From an uncultured Eubacterium sp. (lineage in GTDB: Bacteria; Bacillota; Clostridia; Lachnospirales; Lachnospiraceae), in the NCBI GenBank assembly GCA_910584795.1, contig CAJUBZ010000003.1, positions 189,837 through 253,836 of the forward strand: 64,000 nucleotides of DNA, written 5' to 3'. Under the pieces are notes generated by a model. The model was not told the DNA's origin, did not search any database, and saw nothing but the letters and a program-made list of their open reading frames with translations. This document shows positions 59,126 through 64,000 of this stretch, in pieces. Positions within the stretch are counted from its first letter, which is position 1. Every line of letters begins with the position of its first letter. Made by a program: the position numbers and the translations under genes.

Positions 59126-60898
59126 ATGAAAGAAAATACAAATGTAAAAGAAGAAGTTTTGAAAACATTAGAGAAAAATTTATGGACTTATGGTAGTCCT
59201 GTTATTTTTCAGAGTGGAATAATAAGTAAGAGCTCTGTGGAGAATGCAGTAGATTTTACATTAACATTTGCTAATATTTTTGAGAAAACTATCAACGAAA
59301 TTACAATTAAATTACAAATTATAAATTCTGAAGAAGAAAAGAAGGAGATTGTACAGAATTATACAGAATTGACATTAGATTATTTACAATCACATTCACA
59401 AGTTGTTACTATACCAGAAGAGATTAAAAAAGATACAGATGTGACTATTACGGTAGATAAAGTGTTGTTTTCAGATGGATTTGTCTGGACAAAAGAAGAG
59501 GCTCTTTATGAAAGTACAGGAGATATTGAGGAGCTTGAGGTATTCGCCAAAGCGAAAAATAAGGATTATGAAGACAATTATATTATAGCGAAGGAAGATA
59601 TCTCCAAAGAAGATTATATTAATATGAGCAATGGCATTGAAATTTTAAAGCGTATATCATGGTATAAAGATTCAGAAAAAATTTTGAGAGATACAGAACA
59701 TAAATATATTGCTTTAAAAAGTACAGAAGAAAGAAGAAAAAAAATTGAGGATAAAAAATTACATAGAAGAAAATCCGTAAAAAAGAAATCTATTATTACA
59801 TCTGTTATTACAGTAGTAATTATAGGTATTTTAGCTGCCGGAATTATGGCTTTTATGATACCGAATAATAAATACAAAGATGCTAAGAAGTTATTAAATA
59901 ATAAAAAATATGAACAGGCAGCGAAAGAATTTACGAATTTAAAAGGGTTTCTTAAGAGTGAGGCATATTTATCTGAAGCATATTACAATCTTGGATTACG
60001 AACATTGGAAAATGACGAAAAAAATGCAATAGATTTTTTTGAAAAGAGTCAAAGAGCAGACAAGAAATCTCAGCATGGTATAATGTCGGGAGCGTTTTTG
60101 GATTATTTTAATGGTGTGACAGCTTTAGATACAAAAGATTACGATAAGGCAATGAAGTTGTTTAAGGCAAGTGCGAATGCTGCTTCTGATTTTAATCTGG
60201 TAAATAAGGCAAGTGCCGGAATGGCGCAGGTTTACTATTTAAAGGGTGATTATAGTACCGCATGGAATACAATTAAAAACGTATTTGCCAAGGATCAATC
60301 TTATGAGAATGAATATGGGACTTATGGTTATGCATACGCAAAGGCGCTGGTAGATGGTGGAAAAACAAAAGAAGGAATGAATCTTTATAATGATATTGCT
60401 TCGTACACTAAGGCTGAAAATTTGAATAATAGTATCTTCAAGCAGGCAGTTAAAATGGGTGAAAGTGGTAAGATACCAGAAGCAATGGATTTACTTAAAA
60501 CCATAAGAAAAGAAAATAAGGATGCTGACAAATTATATAAAAATATTAAAGATTTTGAATATAAAGTAAGATTCTGGGTAGGAACATGGAGTCATAAGGG
60601 AATTGTCAACGGTGAAAAGAAAGTATACAAGATTTATATTTCTACGGTATTATTCAAAGGAGAACCATGCCTAAGAATTAAGGATCAAAATAATAAGGTT
60701 TTAGGTTTTGATACAGTAATCAGCAGTAAAAATAAGGTGTCGCAAATAGAGATTGGGACTTATAAGCTGCACTTTAAATTGAGAAAATTCCACAATCAAA
60801 AGTTTGCGTACACTTTAAAGGGAGGCAAGAAGATGATTCGTGCTCAAAGATATGATAAGAAAACATATACTTCAAAATATAAAAAGAAAACTAAATAA
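59126..60898 (+). CDS. Single-pass membrane protein with C-terminal TPR-like repeats
   Basis: The 590-residue protein has no signal peptide. The first 220 residues are mainly charged; one membrane span is at about 223-246 (ITSVITVVIIGILAAGIMAFM). A long outer part follows with TPR-like helical pairs (KYEQAAKEFTNLKGFLKSEAYLSEAYYNLG, DYDKAMKLFKASANAA, YLKGDYSTAWNTIKNVFAKD, MGESGKIPEAMDLLKTIRK). The last 100 residues are beta-rich and basic (FWVGTWSHKGIVNGEKKVYKIYIS). ATG 59126 has GGAG six bases before. It lies 16 bases upstream of the transglutaminase-like gene, so they probably share a transcript. Neither half matches a family I can name. It may anchor or assemble extracellular proteins. Confidence 0.7.
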   Translation: MKENTNVKEEVLKTLEKNLWTYGSPVIFQSGIISKSSVENAVDFTLTFANIFEKTINEITIKLQIINSEEEKKEIVQNYTELTLDYLQSHSQVVTIPEEIKKDTDVTITVDKVLFSDGFVWTKEEALYESTGDIEELEVFAKAKNKDYEDNYIIAKEDISKEDYINMSNGIEILKRISWYKDSEKILRDTEHKYIALKSTEERRKKIEDKKLHRRKSVKKKSIITSVITVVIIGILAAGIMAFMIPNNKYKDAKKLLNNKKYEQAAKEFTNLKGFLKSEAYLSEAYYNLGLRTLENDEKNAIDFFEKSQRADKKSQHGIMSGAFLDYFNGVTALDTKDYDKAMKLFKASANAASDFNLVNKASAGMAQVYYLKGDYSTAWNTIKNVFAKDQSYENEYGTYGYAYAKALVDGGKTKEGMNLYNDIASYTKAENLNNSIFKQAVKMGESGKIPEAMDLLKTIRKENKDADKLYKNIKDFEYKVRFWVGTWSHKGIVNGEKKVYKIYISTVLFKGEPCLRIKDQNNKVLGFDTVISSKNKVSQIEIGTYKLHFKLRKFHNQKFAYTLKGGKKMIRAQRYDKKTYTSKYKKKTK

Positions 60899-60914
60899 GT
60901 GAGAAAGCAGGGGA

Positions 60915-62153
60915 ATGAAAAAAATAAAAGTAAGAGTAATGATATTATTGCTAATTTTGAGTTTGATTTATAGTAATGTGGCGGTAAATGCAAGCACAGA
61001 TGAAGAGAGCATAAAGGTAATTCCTGTAAAGGAAAATGTCAGATTGTTTTCATCTGAAATGGAACTGAATACCAGTAAATATGTAACCATAGAAGATGCT
61101 GCAAATCAGGTTAGGTTAAAGGTTGCGAAGCATAAAAAAGAAATAAAGGTTCGTTTTAAGACTTTTATTTCATCGCCGACAGAGGCTTATGAAAAATTTA
61201 AGGCTGAACTTACAAAGGAAACCGAAAGTAGTAGTGAAGGCGATTATATGTATTGGAATATAAAGCAGGAAGTTCCTAATTATATTTATATGCCAATAAC
61301 TGAAAAGAGAAAAACGACATATTATTATGAGTTTCATATTTTTTATGAATATTATACGACTTTGGCACAAAGGAAAAAGGTTGATAAGAGGATAAAATCT
61401 GTTATTAAAAAGCTTGGAATTACTGATAAAATGTCAAATTATCTAAAAATTAAATTAATATATGAATATATTTGTAAGAATGTTCATTATGCATATAATC
61501 CTCAAAATAATATGTCTTTTACAGCTTATTCAGCTCTGTTTTATAAAAAGGCAGTGTGTCAGGGATATGCACAGTTAATGTACAAAATGCTGCGTGAGGT
61601 TGATGTTCCAGTCAGATTGATTCCGGGATATGCAAATGGTGAACTACATGGATGGAATATTGTGAAAGTCGGGAAATATTATTATAATGTTGATGTCACA
61701 TGGGATTCAGGAAATTATCAAAAAGGATATGGCTATAAAAATTTTTTGAAGGGTGATAGTTTTGCACAACATTTCCGATTTGATAATTATAAAGATTATA
61801 TGTTTTACGGAAAATATCCTATGGCAAAATATGATTATCAGACCGGCAAAAAACAGCTTTCAACAAGAAGTAAAAGAGCACAATTCGCAATAAAAAGACC
61901 AAAGATTATTAAAGTGAAAGAAAGTACAGTGATGCTTAATAAAATAAGAACCAAAGTTCAATATACAATACAATATTCAACAGCAAGAAATTTTAAAAAT
62001 GCAAGAAAAGTTTTAACGACAAAGACTAAAGTTAAATTACCCAAATTAAAAAAGAAGAAAAAATATTTTGTGCGTTATAGAGCTTCCAAAAAAATAGATG
62101 GAAAAATAGTTTGTACGAAATGGTCAGGAAAAAAAGAAGTTTTTATCTTATAA
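60915..62153 (+). CDS. Secreted transglutaminase-like (cysteine protease fold) protein with fibronectin-like domain
   Basis: The 412-residue protein has a signal peptide (cleavage near VNA/ST, residue 26) and a transglutaminase-like core with the triad Cys215 (KAVCQGYAQLM), His245 (ELHGWNIVKV) and Asp260 (YYNVDVTWD). This is the usual spacing for the family that often acts as a peptidase or crosslinking enzyme in the wall. The last 90 residues form another basic fibronectin-like domain (VQYTIQYSTARNF, KKYFVRYRASKKIDGK). The ribosome site AGGGG is very close to the ATG. Substrate unknown. Confidence 0.88.
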   Translation: MKKIKVRVMILLLILSLIYSNVAVNASTDEESIKVIPVKENVRLFSSEMELNTSKYVTIEDAANQVRLKVAKHKKEIKVRFKTFISSPTEAYEKFKAELTKETESSSEGDYMYWNIKQEVPNYIYMPITEKRKTTYYYEFHIFYEYYTTLAQRKKVDKRIKSVIKKLGITDKMSNYLKIKLIYEYICKNVHYAYNPQNNMSFTAYSALFYKKAVCQGYAQLMYKMLREVDVPVRLIPGYANGELHGWNIVKVGKYYYNVDVTWDSGNYQKGYGYKNFLKGDSFAQHFRFDNYKDYMFYGKYPMAKYDYQTGKKQLSTRSKRAQFAIKRPKIIKVKESTVMLNKIRTKVQYTIQYSTARNFKNARKVLTTKTKVKLPKLKKKKKYFVRYRASKKIDGKIVCTKWSGKKEVFIL

Positions 62154-62349
62154 AACAAAGTAGTAGGAAAAAGTAGGAAAATGAAACGTTTTTATAAAAA
62201 AACACACCAAAATAAAAATATTGCACTATAAAAAAGATACCATTCTATATAAAATAGATTTAGATTATGGATAAAAGGCACATTTAGAGAAAAACTGACA
62301 GAATTTTATTCATGAGATTTAGGATTTATATTAAGGAGGAAAATTTGAA

Positions 62350-64000
62350 ATGAGCAGACGTTTCAAAAAAATAATTGCAGTAGTTTGTGCAATTGCAATG
62401 GTTGTGACATCGGTTACAATATACAGAAGTGCTGATGTAAAAGCAGCAGAACCGGATTGGTCAACAATTGACTGGGCTGGCGATGGTGCTGAAGGTGGAG
62501 CTTTAGCAAATACATATAAGTTCTACAGTGCAGAAGGAAATTTGGTTAATATCCAGAAACCAGGATTTGCAAATGGAAGTAGTTTTTATGTAACTTTTCC
62601 AGCAGGAATTAGTGAGTGTTCACTAGGAACAGAAAATTATGATATTCAAGGAGCGGGAATAGCAATTCACGTAAACGCATTTGTTCAGAAAGTAACTGAG
62701 TTTACAGTTACATACGGCGGTGGTGTTTCTACATGTTATGTATATAATGAAAAAGGAGAAGAAGGTGAAACAACAACTCCTGATCCTGATGCACCTACGA
62801 CTATTCCAGTACCGACAACTACACCGGCACCGACAACTACACCGGCACCGATTACTACAGTTCCAGGTGTGGAATTTGATCCAAGTACAATTACAGATTG
62901 GACAAAAGTTATGAATTCAACAACATTGTCATATTGTGTAATGGATGGAAAAATTAGTAAAGTAAGTGTAAAACCTGAAATGCATGGAGATACATTTTAT
63001 GCTGCATTTGCTTTAGCAGCAAAGTTTAAATCAGTTACATTGAATGATGAAGCAGTTACACCAAGGGATGGTGCAGATATTGAAATTCCAAAGACAAGTT
63101 TTAAAGAAGGATATAATAAACTTGAAGTTACAGATTTTTATGGAAATGAAACAGTTACTATGTGGGTTAAAGCTGAAAAAGAAGCTGAAACAACAACACC
63201 AGAGCCTACAACTCAAGCTCCATATGTAGATGGTGCAGTTTTAGTAGATGATTCAGGTGTTAAGGAAGTCCCAGCCTTTACAGGAGGAGATTATTGGCAG
63301 GCTGAATTTAATAACGCCCCTGTAAACTATATTGAAGGAAAGAAATATGTTGCAGAGGTTGTTGTGTCTTCAAATGTTGACAAAAAGATTAAGCTGATAT
63401 TCCAGAGAGTTAATATTTGGGATTTTGTTGACACAGATGCGGGTTATGAGGTTGATATTGCAGCAGGAAATAAAGTGAAGATTACATATGTATTTGAAGC
63501 GACTAAGAGTACAGATAATGGTAACTTTGATATTTATTTAGGCTCAGTTGCTGAAGCTGCAACATTAGATTTTGAGACAAAAAAACTTACAACATATAAT
63601 GAAGTTCCTGAAGGAGTAGTTACAGGTGTTGAGGTTCTTTCAGATCCTGTGTTAACAAACAAGGTAACTGTTGATGGGGAAGAAGTAACTGTAGAAGATG
63701 GAAAGGTAACACTTGGAAATGCTGAATATGGATATTTCTGTGATGGAAAGATGTATGCACCAAATGCATCAGTAGAAATTACAGAAGATATGGCATTTAC
63801 ATCAGTAAACGAATTAAATGTGACTATAGCAAACGGAGCAGGAATCAGATATGCAGGAACAGCAGGAATCAGATTTCAGGCAAGTATTGCATCAGATAAC
63901 ATGGATGCAGTAGCATCAGACGCCATTACAGAAGGAACATTAATAACAGCAAATGACATTTATGAAGCAAAGGGAACACCTTTGACACTGACAAGTGATT
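62350..64000 (+). CDS. Large secreted multidomain protein, 5' part (cut by window end)
   Basis: The frame is open from ATG 62350 to the window end, giving 550 visible residues. AGGAGG is 10 bases upstream. A signal peptide (FKKIIAVVCAIAMVVTSVTIY, cleavage near VKAAE) is followed by a beta-rich module of about 100 residues (WAGDGAEGGALANTYKFYSA), a Thr/Pro linker (TTPAPTTTPAP), and a similar module (DPSTITDWTKVMNSTTLSYCV). A second linker and a module with EVPAFTGGDYWQAEFNN and IIFQRVN-like text that may be a carbohydrate-binding type follow. The visible end contains GIRYAGTAGIRFQASI, a segment I do not assign. It may bind or cut glycans, with catalytic parts beyond the window. This is inference from layout. 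Confidence 0.75.
   Translation, partial: MSRRFKKIIAVVCAIAMVVTSVTIYRSADVKAAEPDWSTIDWAGDGAEGGALANTYKFYSAEGNLVNIQKPGFANGSSFYVTFPAGISECSLGTENYDIQGAGIAIHVNAFVQKVTEFTVTYGGGVSTCYVYNEKGEEGETTTPDPDAPTTIPVPTTTPAPTTTPAPITTVPGVEFDPSTITDWTKVMNSTTLSYCVMDGKISKVSVKPEMHGDTFYAAFALAAKFKSVTLNDEAVTPRDGADIEIPKTSFKEGYNKLEVTDFYGNETVTMWVKAEKEAETTTPEPTTQAPYVDGAVLVDDSGVKEVPAFTGGDYWQAEFNNAPVNYIEGKKYVAEVVVSSNVDKKIKLIFQRVNIWDFVDTDAGYEVDIAAGNKVKITYVFEATKSTDNGNFDIYLGSVAEAATLDFETKKLTTYNEVPEGVVTGVEVLSDPVLTNKVTVDGEEVTVEDGKVTLGNAEYGYFCDGKMYAPNASVEITEDMAFTSVNELNVTIANGAGIRYAGTAGIRFQASIASDNMDAVASDAITEGTLITANDIYEAKGTPLTLTSD

Noticed and set aside
62720..62914. Out-of-frame ORF with HRHRQL repeats
   Set aside because: It is another frame of the Thr/Pro linker of the secreted protein starting at 62350, whose signal peptide and ribosome site are clear.

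Overview
The window looks like a chromosomal segment of a low-GC Gram-positive gut-type clostridium, most probably a member of the Lachnospiraceae. This rests on strong AGGAGG-type ribosome sites, the long single-chain PurL, BspA-like leucine-rich-repeat surface proteins, a V-type ATPase operon and lysine-rich fibronectin-like modules on secreted proteins. Most genes run on the plus strand. I see no prophage, integrative element, transposase of a classical IS family, rRNA operon or CRISPR array.

Layout. 1-3400: pantothenate/coenzyme A genes (panB partial, panC, panD, coaBC). 3400-7220: a small lipoprotein, a secreted GH25 lysozyme, an XRE regulator paired with a zinc-phospholipase-C-like protein, and another lipoprotein. 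7440-9650: a two-gene DNA repair unit (radical SAM protein plus its usual partner) behind a match to the Gram-positive LexA box. 9800-13555: purL. 13900-18590: a PD-(D/E)XK nuclease/transposase-like protein, a DUF308 membrane protein, a DegV protein and a DUF2079 membrane protein. 18590-24630: pyrimidine genes pyrC-F-K-D, then a glycosyltransferase and pyrE, with a possible leader peptide/attenuator before pyrC. 24650-27560: VanZ-like protein, a small membrane protein and an M29-like aminopeptidase. 27830-31350: purE-M-N-D. 31450-37760: a type I membrane protein with an acidic tail, ClpC, a small unknown protein and RadA. 37900-41320: two tandem arylsulfotransferase-like lipoproteins. 41383: tRNA-Trp. 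41680-44580: two BspA-like surface paralogues. 44650-46225: TetR and DegV, divergent. 46310-47360: secreted NlpC/P60-like protein. 47840-56500: complete V-type ATPase operon. 56560-64000: D-hydroxyacid dehydrogenase followed by secreted or surface proteins (GH16 glucanase, membrane TPR protein, transglutaminase-like protein, and a large secreted protein cut by the window end).

The metabolic genes supply CoA, purines and pyrimidines. The secreted genes point to cell-wall turnover and beta-glucan use, with several products carrying the same cationic fibronectin-like domain that could hold them on the anionic wall. The V-ATPase proteolipid carries the sodium-site residues known from Enterococcus hirae NtpK.

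The most unusual non-coding feature is a dispersed family of small palindromic elements with GTTCAGCCATGC-type ends, found at seven places and usually starting at or inside the stop codon of the preceding gene. At one site the element supplies the last residues of a protein, and at two sites a part of it is tandemly duplicated. All calls come from reading the sequence; no database search was possible.
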